NCBI GenBank assembly: GCA_003648875.1
Contig: QMQC01000077.1
Location: 1 to 7,517, forward strand
Direction of reading: 5' to 3'
Origin: Actinomycetota bacterium
Lineage (GTDB): Bacteria > Actinomycetota > Acidimicrobiia > Spongiisociales > UBA5794
Length of the DNA stretch: 7,517 nucleotides
Shown here: one piece after another, positions 1-6,550 of the stretch
How the letters are laid out: every line of letters begins with the position of its first letter
Position numbering within the stretch: the first letter of the stretch is position 1
Program-made: the position numbers and the translations under genes
Notes under the pieces: model-generated
The model's database searches: none
Told to the model about the DNA's origin: nothing
Seen by the model: the letters and a program-made list of their open reading frames with translations, nothing else

Positions 1-630
1 AGAATGCGGCTTCGAGCGAAACTGTTGAGGCCCTCGAGGCTCAGGTTGTGTTTGTTGGGGAGCTCGAGGCTCAGATCGACAAGCTTCGTTCTGATGCTGA
101 GGGCGCTGCCAGCGTATCTGGTGATCGTATTGAGGCGCTTGAGTCCGAGCTTGTCTCCGTTGAGGAGCTCAAGACCGACAATGAGCGTCTTCGTGCTGAT
201 GCTGAGCAAGAGAATGCGGCTTCGAGCGAGACTGTTGAGGCCCTCGAGGCTCAGGTTGATTTCGTTGAGGAGCTGCAGGCTGAGGTCGACAAACTTCGTG
301 TGGATGCCGAGTCTGCCACAGCCGACTCCGCTGAACTCATAGAGCATCTTGAGGCTGAGCTTCGGTCCTCCGAGGAACTGAAGTTGGAGATCGATCGGCT
401 TCGTGCTGATTCCGACCATGAGAACAAGGCTTCGAGCGAGACTGTTGAGGCCCTCGAGGCTCAGGTTGCTTTCGTTGAGGAGCTGCAGGCTGAAGTTGAC
501 AAACTTCGTGCCGATGCCGAGAGCGCTGCGGTGGCGTCGAGCGAGCGTATCGAGGCGCTTGAGTCTGAACTCGTCTCCGTTGACAGGCTCAAGGCTGAAA
601 TCGAACGTCTCAATCCTGATGATCTGGCGC
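1..630 (+). repeat. Three 210-bp in-frame tandem repeats (70 aa each) inside the coiled-coil gene
   Basis: Units start at 1, 211 and 421, exactly 210 bp apart. A 27-nt block inside each unit (21-47, 231-257, 441-467) is identical in all three, and the preceding GGCTTCGAGCGA-type block is nearly so; the third unit decays after about 610. At protein level each unit starts with N-[AK]-ASSETVEALEAQV and has a second half, 35 residues later, with the same plan ([RL]IE.LE.EL, later a RLRAD-like end). The array is therefore a 105-bp ancestral unit doubled to 210 bp and then tandemly duplicated. Seventy residues equal ten heptads, so duplication keeps coiled-coil phase. The array probably continues leftwards out of the window. 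Confidence 0.9.
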
Positions 631-1187
631 TGAAGCAAGACGGGCTTGATCCTGTGGATCACACCTCACAGGCAGCGGAACCATCCTTGACGGCGACGGA
701 TCCTGATCCGGCACCACTTCCACCCACTGTGGACCGGAATGCACAGGAGGATGACGTTCCGCGAGACCGCATCGACAACGGCAGCTCCCTCCGAGACAGA
801 ATTGATGCAGTGCAGGAGTCTCCACTATCCGAGGACGACTCGATTGATGCGATCAGGCGGGAAGCAGCTCGTGCGCTGGACGAAACTCGATCTCTGCGCG
901 AGGTGCAACCCGACGAGCCCGACATCGAGGCTGAGACCGAAGTGCCAGAACCGCTCATCCCGCCGTCTGATATCGACTTCTCGCCATCCGCCCCTCCACA
1001 GGCCGGGGCCGATGGGGAAGATGACGATGACGATGATGACGATGATGACGACGACTCCGAATACCAGAAAGCTGTCGAGAGCCGCTACAGCCGGAACTCT
1101 GCGAAGCTCCCGCGTCTCGGAATAGAGCCCGAATCCGCATCCAGTACGATTGCGGATCTACGTCGTCAGATGACCGCAGACAACTGA
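1..1187 (+). CDS. Coiled-coil repeat protein with acidic disordered region and polyaspartate tract (5' truncated by window edge)
   Basis: The reading frame is already open at the left edge (codons in phase with base 3) and ends at a TGA at 1185-1187, so the start lies outside the window; the in-frame GTG at 48 sits inside a repeat unit and is not a real start. About 394 residues are visible. The first ~210 are three consecutive 70-residue units rich in Glu, Ala, Leu and Val with heptad-like hydrophobic spacing, so a long parallel coiled coil is expected. A Pro/Asp/Ser-rich, probably disordered stretch follows, with a short charged helix-like segment (about 775-900), then 12 consecutive Asp (1020-1055), and a mildly basic tail containing SAKLPRLG and DLRRQM. 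No ATPase, membrane segment or signal peptide is visible in this part. Such proteins are often annotated as SMC-like or DivIVA/FilP-like, but similarity there is mostly compositional. A cytoskeletal or scaffolding role is an inference only. The gene converges on the aminopeptidase gene, 63 bp away. Confidence 0.85.
   Translation, partial: NAASSETVEALEAQVVFVGELEAQIDKLRSDAEGAASVSGDRIEALESELVSVEELKTDNERLRADAEQENAASSETVEALEAQVDFVEELQAEVDKLRVDAESATADSAELIEHLEAELRSSEELKLEIDRLRADSDHENKASSETVEALEAQVAFVEELQAEVDKLRADAESAAVASSERIEALESELVSVDRLKAEIERLNPDDLALKQDGLDPVDHTSQAAEPSLTATDPDPAPLPPTVDRNAQEDDVPRDRIDNGSSLRDRIDAVQESPLSEDDSIDAIRREAARALDETRSLREVQPDEPDIEAETEVPEPLIPPSDIDFSPSAPPQAGADGEDDDDDDDDDDDDSEYQKAVESRYSRNSAKLPRLGIEPESASSTIADLRRQMTADN
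1020..1055 (+). repeat. GAY trinucleotide run encoding 12 consecutive aspartates
   Basis: Twelve consecutive GAT/GAC codons follow Gly-Glu and are followed by Ser-Glu-Tyr. Both codons are mixed, so the run is not a pure microsatellite and may be held by selection for acidity, though it could still vary in length by slippage. It separates the Pro-rich linker from the basic C-terminal tail. Confidence 0.9.
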
Positions 1188-1206
1188 GCTGCAGCCGAAG
1201 TCTGCG
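1175..1206. terminator. Weak inverted repeat between convergent genes; possible bidirectional terminator without U-tract
   Basis: CGCAGAC at 1175-1181 is perfectly complementary to GTCTGCG at 1200-1206, with an 18-nt loop that itself contains the palindrome GCTGCAGC. It spans the stop codon of the coiled-coil gene and lies in the short gap before the end of the aminopeptidase gene. No T-rich run follows on either strand, so it is not a canonical intrinsic terminator. The position is suggestive and the structure is weak; chance is a fair alternative. Confidence 0.3.
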
Positions 1207-1250
1207 AGCCAAGAGTTGATTCGGTCCATTGCCCAGGGAGCGGCGGGGCG

Positions 1251-2702
1251 TTAGCCAAAGAGCGGCAGTTCGGACTCCTCGGCACATACTGCCTCGATCT
1301 CGTCGGGATCGACAGGGGTACCGGAGCTCAGGTTCTCGAATCCATCCGCAGTAATGAGTAGGTCGTCCTCGATGCGGACACCGATGCCCAGGAATTCTGG
1401 AGGCACGTCGAAGTCAACCGATCCGGCCTCTTCGGTGCGACGAACGAACTCAGCCTTCGCAGCAGCCGCACCGATCTCGTATGAGAGCTCTGCGGCCAGC
1501 TTCGGGTCATATTGAGCGTTCGACAGGGACACCGAGGGCTTGTGAGGTGCAACGTATATGCCAGGCTCGACCGTGAAGGCCATCGAAGGTTCAAGTCTTC
1601 GGCCGGCACCATCGACTTTGTAGGTTCCGGCGTCGTGCACGTCGAGACCGAGCCAGTGCCCGGTTCCGTGAAAGAAGTACTGCCGGTACCAGCCCTTGTC
1701 GATTGCCTCTTCACCAGATCCGGGCAACAGGCCGAGATCGACCAAACCATGGGAGAGCAGCTCGACCGCCTTTTCATGCATGTCTGAATACGGAAGACCG
1801 GGACCGCACATCTCGATCACACGCTTCTCGGCGTCGAGCACGATGTCGTAGATCGCCCGCTGCGGTGTTGTGAAGATGCCGTTGACGGGGAACGTTCGGG
1901 TGATGTCGGCCGTGAGATATCGGTATTCCGCGCCAGCATCGATGAGCAGCAGATCGCCACCCCTGAGCTGCTGGTTGTTCTCGACGTAGTGCAGGATCGT
2001 CGCGTTCTCGCCGCCGGCAACGATGCTTCCATATCCGACGCGTTCCGATCCCATCGTCATGAACACGTACTCAATGGCGGCCTGCACTTGGCGTTCACTC
2101 ATGTCTGGGCTCGTGAACCGCATCGCCTCCGTGTGGGCCGCAGCACTGATGCGGCAGGCCTCGCGGAGGGCCTCGATTTCTTCAGCTGACTTGTAGAGCC
2201 GCATCTCCTGGAGGATCGCGCTCGTGTCGACGATCCGATCCGGTGTCGTGACACCTGCGCGCCGTGCGTGGGCTTTGGCTGCGGCATACGCCGCGAGCGT
2301 TCGCTCATCAGACGAATCGGTGACGGAGTAGCCGATAGAACCACGACCTATGAACCGCCTCTTCAGCCATCCGTCGAGTTCGTCGAGATTGTGCGCTGCG
2401 TCTGCACCGAATCGCTCGATCGCTCCCTCTGTGCCTGCTCGACGACCATTCCACGCCTCCAACTCGGGATCACGCGGCCTTACGAAGAGCGTGAATCGTT
2501 CTGTGTCATGTGCCGGGTCGAACACGGCGACCGAGTCTGGCTCAGGGAACCCCGTGAGGAAGAAGAAGTCCGAGTTCTGTCTGAAGGCATGCTCGACGTC
2601 GTCGTTGCGGGTCTGCATCTTCCCCGCGGGGATGATGGCGATCGTGTCGCCGAGCTGTTCCATGAAATCGGCGCGTCTCGCCGCAAAGCGTTTCTGTTTC
2701 AT
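1251..2702 (-). CDS. pepP: Xaa-Pro aminopeptidase (aminopeptidase P, M24B family)
   Basis: This 483-residue cytosolic metallopeptidase should remove an N-terminal residue that precedes proline, helping peptide turnover. Residues 1-~160 are the aminopeptidase P N-terminal domain (RRADFMEQLGD, NSDFFFLTGFPEPDS); ~170-460 are the pita-bread catalytic domain. The five expected dinuclear-metal ligands are all visible: Asp255 (IDAGAEY), Asp266 (ADITRTF), His349 (HGTGHWLGLDVHD), Glu379 (FTVEPGIYV) and Glu445 (GVRIEDDLL). The shell histidines His238 (LHYVEN), His345 and His356 are also present. Glu379 and Glu445 are 66 residues apart, against about 23 in E. coli PepP, because of a helical insert around 388-431; a similar long spacing is known in prolidases, but the N-terminal domain and HGTGHWLGLDVHD motif favour PepP. 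The ATG at 2702 is chosen because the conserved N-terminal domain begins at once; there is no well-spaced Shine-Dalgarno sequence. The gene upstream on the same strand ends 121 bp away. Confidence 0.95.
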   Translation of the reverse strand: MKQKRFAARRADFMEQLGDTIAIIPAGKMQTRNDDVEHAFRQNSDFFFLTGFPEPDSVAVFDPAHDTERFTLFVRPRDPELEAWNGRRAGTEGAIERFGADAAHNLDELDGWLKRRFIGRGSIGYSVTDSSDERTLAAYAAAKAHARRAGVTTPDRIVDTSAILQEMRLYKSAEEIEALREACRISAAAHTEAMRFTSPDMSERQVQAAIEYVFMTMGSERVGYGSIVAGGENATILHYVENNQQLRGGDLLLIDAGAEYRYLTADITRTFPVNGIFTTPQRAIYDIVLDAEKRVIEMCGPGLPYSDMHEKAVELLSHGLVDLGLLPGSGEEAIDKGWYRQYFFHGTGHWLGLDVHDAGTYKVDGAGRRLEPSMAFTVEPGIYVAPHKPSVSLSNAQYDPKLAAELSYEIGAAAAKAEFVRRTEEAGSVDFDVPPEFLGIGVRIEDDLLITADGFENLSSGTPVDPDEIEAVCAEESELPLFG

Positions 2703-2715
2703 GCCTCGCAGGCTA
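2703..2715 (-). promoter_or_regulatory. Candidate leaderless -10 element for pepP
   Basis: On the minus strand TAGCCT (2715-2710) fits TANNNT and lies 7 nt before the ATG, the spacing expected if transcription starts at the A of the start codon. The only purine-rich stretch, GCGAGG, abuts the ATG at a distance too short for a normal ribosome binding site. I see no convincing -35 hexamer. This is inference from a short motif. Confidence 0.3.
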
Positions 2716-2823
2716 CCGAATGTGAGATACCAGCTGTCGGATAGGGGATGCCCGATTCCGGTATCTCGGAGACGTCACGCCTCAGACATGAATCGCTTGG
2801 TGCCGATGCGAATGCGGGTTCAG

Positions 2824-4749
2824 TCATCCATGGTCCGGTGCGCTCTCGCCAGGAGACTCGTGGAGGGCAGGCTCGATGTTCCGCTTGGCGAACTCATTGC
2901 TCAGTCGCAGGCGGGTGAACCCACCAGTGGCGTGCCGCGAAACCGAGAGGTAGTACTTGTCGGCCACGTATTTCACAGCATCGGCGTAGGCCTCCTCAAC
3001 ATCCTCGTCGAGGAGGAAGCGGTCGTAGTTCACGATCGAGTGGACACGGTGTCCCACCGGACCGAGGAGGGTGTCGACCGCGGTCACGATCTGATCGACA
3101 TCCTCAGCAGTTCGCACATGAAGCCCTGAGTAGTCCATGAAGACCGTGTTGGATTCCGAGTCGTAGTGCAATCGATCTTCGATTCGAATGTCAAGCATGC
3201 GATCACGCAGCCCGAGTAGCCCTGGAACGAAGAGTGATGGATCCATCTGTCGCGGGTCATCGACAACCACGTCAAAGGGCAGAAGCGAGAGTATGTCGCT
3301 GTCGACGTCTATGCCGGGTGCTACCTCACCGAGGACGAGCCCATGCGGAGAGAGCTCGAACACGCAACGCTCCGTGATATAGAGCACATCCTGACCTTGA
3401 CTGGCGGCTCGAGCTGCGCTGAAGGTGATCTGCTCGACTTCAGAAACGAATTTTCGAACCCTCCCTTCGTTGCGTATTTGCAGTACCCCATCGTCGATGA
3501 CTGCCTCCAAGCCGCCGCTGGTGAAGGGAGTGACGAACACTATGCGTTGGGTACGTTGCGTCAGATTGATGAATCCACCACAGCCCGCCAGCCGACCGTC
3601 AAAGCGGCTGACGTTGACATCTCCTCGACCATCGCACTGGGCGATACCCAGGAACACGGCGTCCAAACCGCCTCCGTCGATGAAGTCGAATGCGGCGGCA
3701 TGATCGATGACGGCTTGGCGGTTGACAGCTCCTCCGAAATCGAATCCACCAAGCGGAATTCCGCCGATGACTCCAGGATCCACCGTGAAGGTCACGAGAT
3801 CCGCAATTCGCTCCTCGCTTGCGACGCGTCCGATGAGATCGGGGAGACCTATCCCAATGTTCACCACGGCGTCAGGGGTCATTTCGTATGCTGCCCGACG
3901 AGCGATCACGGTGCGGTAATCGAGCGGAAGTCGGTCGATGGAACTCGGCGGCACGCGGATCTCACCCGACATCCCCGGGTTGTAGGGGGTGCCGAAGGTC
4001 TGCATATGGTGTTCGGGAGGTGCGACCACAACGGCGTCAACCATGACACCCGGGATACGTACCTCCCGAGAGTCGAGCGAACTCGCCTCAGCAACCCGCT
4101 CTACCTGACAGATGACGTACCCGCCGGACGTCTTTGCCGCGATGGAGAGCGCCAACGCCTCCAACATGAGGGCCTCGCGCTCCATGGTCACATTGCCTTC
4201 AGGATCCGCGGTCGTACCACGAATCAGTGCGATGTCGATCGGGAACCCTTGGTAGAGCAGCCATTCCTCGTCGTCGAATTCAACCAACTCGACGAGATCA
4301 TCCGTTGCTGACGCATTGACCTTGCCACCCTCGCGTCTGGGATCCACAAACGTTCCAAGGCCCACCTTGGACAGTACTCGCGGTGCGCCCCTCGCGATAT
4401 TTCGATACAGGTGGACAAGCACGCCCTCGGGGAAGTTGTATGCCTCGAGCTTCTCCTCGACTGCGAGCCGGGCGATCTTGGGTACAAGGCCGTAGTGACC
4501 GGCGATCACCCTCGCGAGCATGCCCTCATGTCCGAGATGGTTCAGTCCTCGATCAGCTGAGTCGCCCTGACCCCCTGCGAAGACCAGGGTGAGATCCTCT
4601 GGCTGTCCCTCGTCCAGGAAACGCTCCTCAAGCGCAACGAGGACACCCTCTGGCACACCGTGCCCCCCGTACCCGGATGTGGCAATCACGTCGCCGGACC
4701 TGATCACCGCAACGGCGTCAGCAGCGTCGATGACCTTGCTGATCGACAT
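2824..4749 (-). CDS. Fused acyl-CoA:carboxylate CoA-transferase (YdiF/propionate CoA-transferase type) with C-terminal extension
   Basis: This 641-residue cytosolic protein carries both halves of a class I CoA-transferase in one chain. The N-terminal half (about 1-270) begins with a Rossmann-like start and GYGGHGVPEGV; the second half (about 275-515) has VVNIGIGLP, GVIGGIPLGG, DGGGLDAVFLG, RLAGCGGFIN (GxGGF loop) and LYITERCVF. The family moves CoA between short acyl-CoAs and carboxylates through a glutamyl-CoA thioester on Glu of an E-x-G motif. Here that position reads V-D-P-G, so residue 324 is Asp (codon GAT at 3780-3778). The protein may therefore be altered in activity, for example a hydrolase or a poor transferase. 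Residues ~520-641 form an extra domain (RIEDRLHY to RLRLSNEF) beyond the roughly 520-residue classic form; I recall extended members of this family with a similar tail. The substrate is not predictable from context. Confidence 0.9.
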   Translation of the reverse strand: MSISKVIDAADAVAVIRSGDVIATSGYGGHGVPEGVLVALEERFLDEGQPEDLTLVFAGGQGDSADRGLNHLGHEGMLARVIAGHYGLVPKIARLAVEEKLEAYNFPEGVLVHLYRNIARGAPRVLSKVGLGTFVDPRREGGKVNASATDDLVELVEFDDEEWLLYQGFPIDIALIRGTTADPEGNVTMEREALMLEALALSIAAKTSGGYVICQVERVAEASSLDSREVRIPGVMVDAVVVAPPEHHMQTFGTPYNPGMSGEIRVPPSSIDRLPLDYRTVIARRAAYEMTPDAVVNIGIGLPDLIGRVASEERIADLVTFTVDPGVIGGIPLGGFDFGGAVNRQAVIDHAAAFDFIDGGGLDAVFLGIAQCDGRGDVNVSRFDGRLAGCGGFINLTQRTQRIVFVTPFTSGGLEAVIDDGVLQIRNEGRVRKFVSEVEQITFSAARAASQGQDVLYITERCVFELSPHGLVLGEVAPGIDVDSDILSLLPFDVVVDDPRQMDPSLFVPGLLGLRDRMLDIRIEDRLHYDSESNTVFMDYSGLHVRTAEDVDQIVTAVDTLLGPVGHRVHSIVNYDRFLLDEDVEEAYADAVKYVADKYYLSVSRHATGGFTRLRLSNEFAKRNIEPALHESPGESAPDHG

Positions 4750-4902
4750 ATGCGACCTTCCTCACACACGCGGACTATTCGCTGTCGATACTACTTGACG
4801 AAATGCTTCAGGCGAGAAGACAGTCGACGTGCCGCCATCGATCTCAAGGAGGAGAAGCATCAGATCACAGCCAGCGGCGACCAGGTGACCCCTGTTGTGT
4901 AC
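4750..4902. other. Intergenic region between CoA-transferase and cupredoxin genes
   Basis: This 153-bp gap should hold the end signal of the cupredoxin gene and the promoter of the CoA-transferase. I see a TAGTAT hexamer on the minus strand near 4785-4790 that could be a -10 box, but no matching -35. A 7-bp inverted pair (ATGCTTC at 4803-4809 and GAAGCAT at 4854-4860) has a 44-nt loop, too long to call a terminator. Confidence 0.4.
4756..4763 (-). promoter_or_regulatory. Strong Shine-Dalgarno of the CoA-transferase gene
   Basis: GAGGAAGG on the minus strand is separated by 6 nt from the ATG at 4749, which fixes that start. It is the only well-spaced, strong ribosome binding site among the complete genes in the window. 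Confidence 0.75.
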
Positions 4903-6063
4903 CTAAGGCTGTGTGACCGTGTAGAGCACGGTTGTCTGGTAGTTGGTTGCTGAGGGGTCGTCGAAATGCAACGTAAGTTCGAAGTCGATGGTGTGTGCCG
5001 CGCTTGACGTTGGCGGTTGGGCGGTCAAGGCGACGTCACCTTCGGCTGTGAGGGTTACGGGTCCTGTTCCTATGTCCCATGTTGTTCGCCCAACAGGGAT
5101 TCGGGCGCCGTTGTCCGCTTCGTAGAACGCGTCGTCGCCGACAGCTTCGTCTATGCCGTCACGTCCGGTGGACTTGACGGTCAGTGACCATGTTTCGTTT
5201 GTCTGTACGGTCACAGTTGTTGAGCCAGCGCCTGTCGAGGCTGGGCTCAGGGTTCCCATGTCGAGGGTTGATGCGTTGATCGTGAGCGAGAGTGCTGGGC
5301 TGGCTGGAGTGGCGTCACCTGTGAGATCGGGTCCTGTGTTGTCGGCAGCGTCGAGTGGGGTGATCCAGTACCAGTAGTGCACATCGGTGGTCAGGTCCGT
5401 GGCTGACAGCGATGTTGAGGTGGTGTTGTCTGTGATCAGTACCGCTGCACCTTTGCCCGGGTTCGTGTTACCTGACGCCTGCCAGACATCGAAGAACACG
5501 GTTCCTGAGTCATCTGTAGCGGTCGGCCAGATCAAGTCGATCCGGTTCGCAGAGATCGCTGTTGCTGTTGCAGACCCTGTGTCCCACACCGGAGCGGTTG
5601 TGTCCTGGACCACCTCGATGCGGCCATACATGCCATCGGGGCGATCGTCCGCGAAGTCGGTTTCTGTGAGCGCCTCCTCCTCATCTGAGCGAAGGCCGCA
5701 GTAGTAGATGTACATGCCGGGAGTTGTGGGCATTGTGACGGAGAACACTGTGCCGGTCGGGTTCTCTTGGGACGGACCTGCCGAGTTCGGGAGTGTGGCA
5801 GGGTTCGTTGACACCCATATGACGTTGTGATCCCCATCGACGAACGAGAAGTCGATCTGTGTACCCGCGGGTACTCCTTTAGATCCCGTGAGGTCGGAGT
5901 CGTCGTAGTTGTTTCTGCCGACGTCACCGTTGTTGGCAACGCCCACGGCGACCGTTGTCCCGCCGTGGTGTGCGTCTGCTGGCGTGGTCGGTATGACCAA
6001 CGTCGTGACCGCGATCACAAACGCGACCAGCGAACGGTTTGTCCGTCCAGAGACTCTATGCAT
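4903..6063 (-). CDS. Secreted cupredoxin-like (plastocyanin/halocyanin-type) protein with FN3 domain and C-terminal beta domain
   Basis: Taking the ATG at 6063 gives 386 residues. Residues 1-31 are a clean Sec signal peptide: basic MHRVSGRTNR, hydrophobic core LVAFVIAVTTLVI, and cleavage after Ala-Asp-Ala. The frame stays open to an ATG at 6129, but that would add 22 Pro/Arg/His-rich residues before the signal peptide, so the shorter start is preferred. Mature residues ~32-153 look like a cupredoxin: VDGDHNVIW (His79), then YIYYCGLR (Cys122) and GMYGRIEV (Met145). Type 1 copper sites usually have C-x2-H; here position 125 is Arg, so copper binding is doubtful. Residues ~156-253 resemble a fibronectin type III domain (TTAPVWD start, IDLIWP, HYWYWITPLDAADNTGP). 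Residues ~258-386 are Thr/Ser-rich beta strands ending TVLYTVTQP, a domain I do not recognise with certainty. There is no C-terminal membrane anchor or sortase motif, so it is probably released or envelope-associated. Confidence 0.85.
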   Translation of the reverse strand: MHRVSGRTNRSLVAFVIAVTTLVIPTTPADAHHGGTTVAVGVANNGDVGRNNYDDSDLTGSKGVPAGTQIDFSFVDGDHNVIWVSTNPATLPNSAGPSQENPTGTVFSVTMPTTPGMYIYYCGLRSDEEEALTETDFADDRPDGMYGRIEVVQDTTAPVWDTGSATATAISANRIDLIWPTATDDSGTVFFDVWQASGNTNPGKGAAVLITDNTTSTSLSATDLTTDVHYWYWITPLDAADNTGPDLTGDATPASPALSLTINASTLDMGTLSPASTGAGSTTVTVQTNETWSLTVKSTGRDGIDEAVGDDAFYEADNGARIPVGRTTWDIGTGPVTLTAEGDVALTAQPPTSSAAHTIDFELTLHFDDPSATNYQTTVLYTVTQP

Positions 6064-6258
6064 GCCCCTCGTGCCTCTAATAATGTGCGGTGGGGGATCG
6101 AGTCGATGTCGAATCCCCGCATTCCTCACAGATCGCCCTCATCAGGAGCTCCTGGCTGAGGTTTGCAGTGGAGCGACCCGCAGAATTCTCGTTCGACCGT
6201 TCATCTGTTGAGTGATCGGCGCTCGCTATTGCTGGGATCTTCCTGAATCATCCATCGG
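6064..6258. other. Upstream region of the cupredoxin gene
   Basis: This 195-bp gap separates the tRNA 3' end from the cupredoxin start. On the minus strand an AT-rich ATTATTAG lies about 15-22 nt before the chosen ATG, with TTCGAC farther upstream; it is a plausible promoter but the spacing is not ideal. AGAGG 10 nt before the ATG may serve as a ribosome binding site. No terminator hairpin for the tRNA was found. Confidence 0.35.
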
Positions 6259-6331
6259 TGGGCCCGGTGGGACTCGAACCCACACGCTTCGGATTAAAAG
6301 TCCGCTGCTCTGCCATTGGAGCTACAGGCCC
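6259..6331 (-). tRNA. tRNA-Lys (anticodon UUU)
   Basis: A complete 73-nt cloverleaf folds on the minus strand. The acceptor stem pairs GGGCCTG with CGGGCCC (one G-U), the D arm is GCTC/GAGC with an 8-nt loop, and the anticodon loop is CTTTTAA with anticodon TTT at 6298-6296. The variable loop is AGCGT, the T arm is GTGGG/CCCAC around TTCGAGT, and the discriminator is A. The base pair closing the anticodon stem on the outside is a G-A mismatch (27-43). CCA is not encoded (ACCG follows), so the CCA-adding enzyme must finish it. It reads lysine AAA and, by wobble, AAG codons. No other tRNA lies beside it in the window. Confidence 0.95.
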
Positions 6332-6550
6332 GGAGCCGGTCACGTTCCCGGTCAGAAACTCGTATTCGGGTGTCTTGATGGGTTTCCGACTTGTGAGGGG
6401 GTGAGTCTAGGGCTCGGACAGCGGAGTTGGTCGTCGGTGAGCGCGTCAGGGATCGATAGGGACACGCTTGTGGAGAGGTTGCGGCGAGATCCAAGGTCAG
6501 GCTGCGATCGTAGACGTGCATTTCGTTCCATCCTGAAGCTTGAAGGCTTG
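6332..6550. other. Region between tRNA-Lys and the NUDIX gene
   Basis: This 219-bp gap is upstream of the tRNA on the minus strand. A TAGACT hexamer, a good actinobacterial -10, is at 6409-6404, about 73 nt before the tRNA 5' end, which would imply a long 5' leader removed by RNase P; I find no clear -35 box. Nothing protein-like is seen here; plus-strand open frames across it are antisense readings of the tRNA. Confidence 0.35.

Noticed and set aside
1..630. Repeats at regular spacing as a CRISPR array
   Set aside because: Units are 210 bp, directly adjacent, in frame and encode a heptad-phased coiled coil; there are no spacer-like unique segments of constant size.
2350..3129. Plus-strand open frame of 259 codons over the start of pepP and the end of the CoA-transferase
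   Set aside because: Antisense to two well-supported genes, Ser/Arg/Pro-rich translation typical of a shadow frame.
3343..4311. Long plus-strand open frame (322 codons) inside the CoA-transferase
   Set aside because: It is wholly antisense to a protein with clear family motifs over its whole length; the opposite-strand frame stays open because of GC-rich codon bias, and its translation shows no domain-like pattern.
4803..4860. ATGCTTC/GAAGCAT inverted pair as a terminator
   Set aside because: The 44-nt loop and absence of a T-run make a stable terminator unlikely; a 7-bp pair in 150 bp can arise by chance.
6064..6129. Upstream ATG at 6129 as the start of the secreted protein
   Set aside because: It would place 22 Pro/Arg/His-rich residues before a complete signal peptide and would run through the likely promoter; the ATG at 6063 gives a standard signal peptide.
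6259..6331. tRNA-Lys as an integration site of a genomic island
   Set aside because: No integrase, no duplicated tRNA 3' end elsewhere in the window, and flanking genes look like ordinary chromosome.
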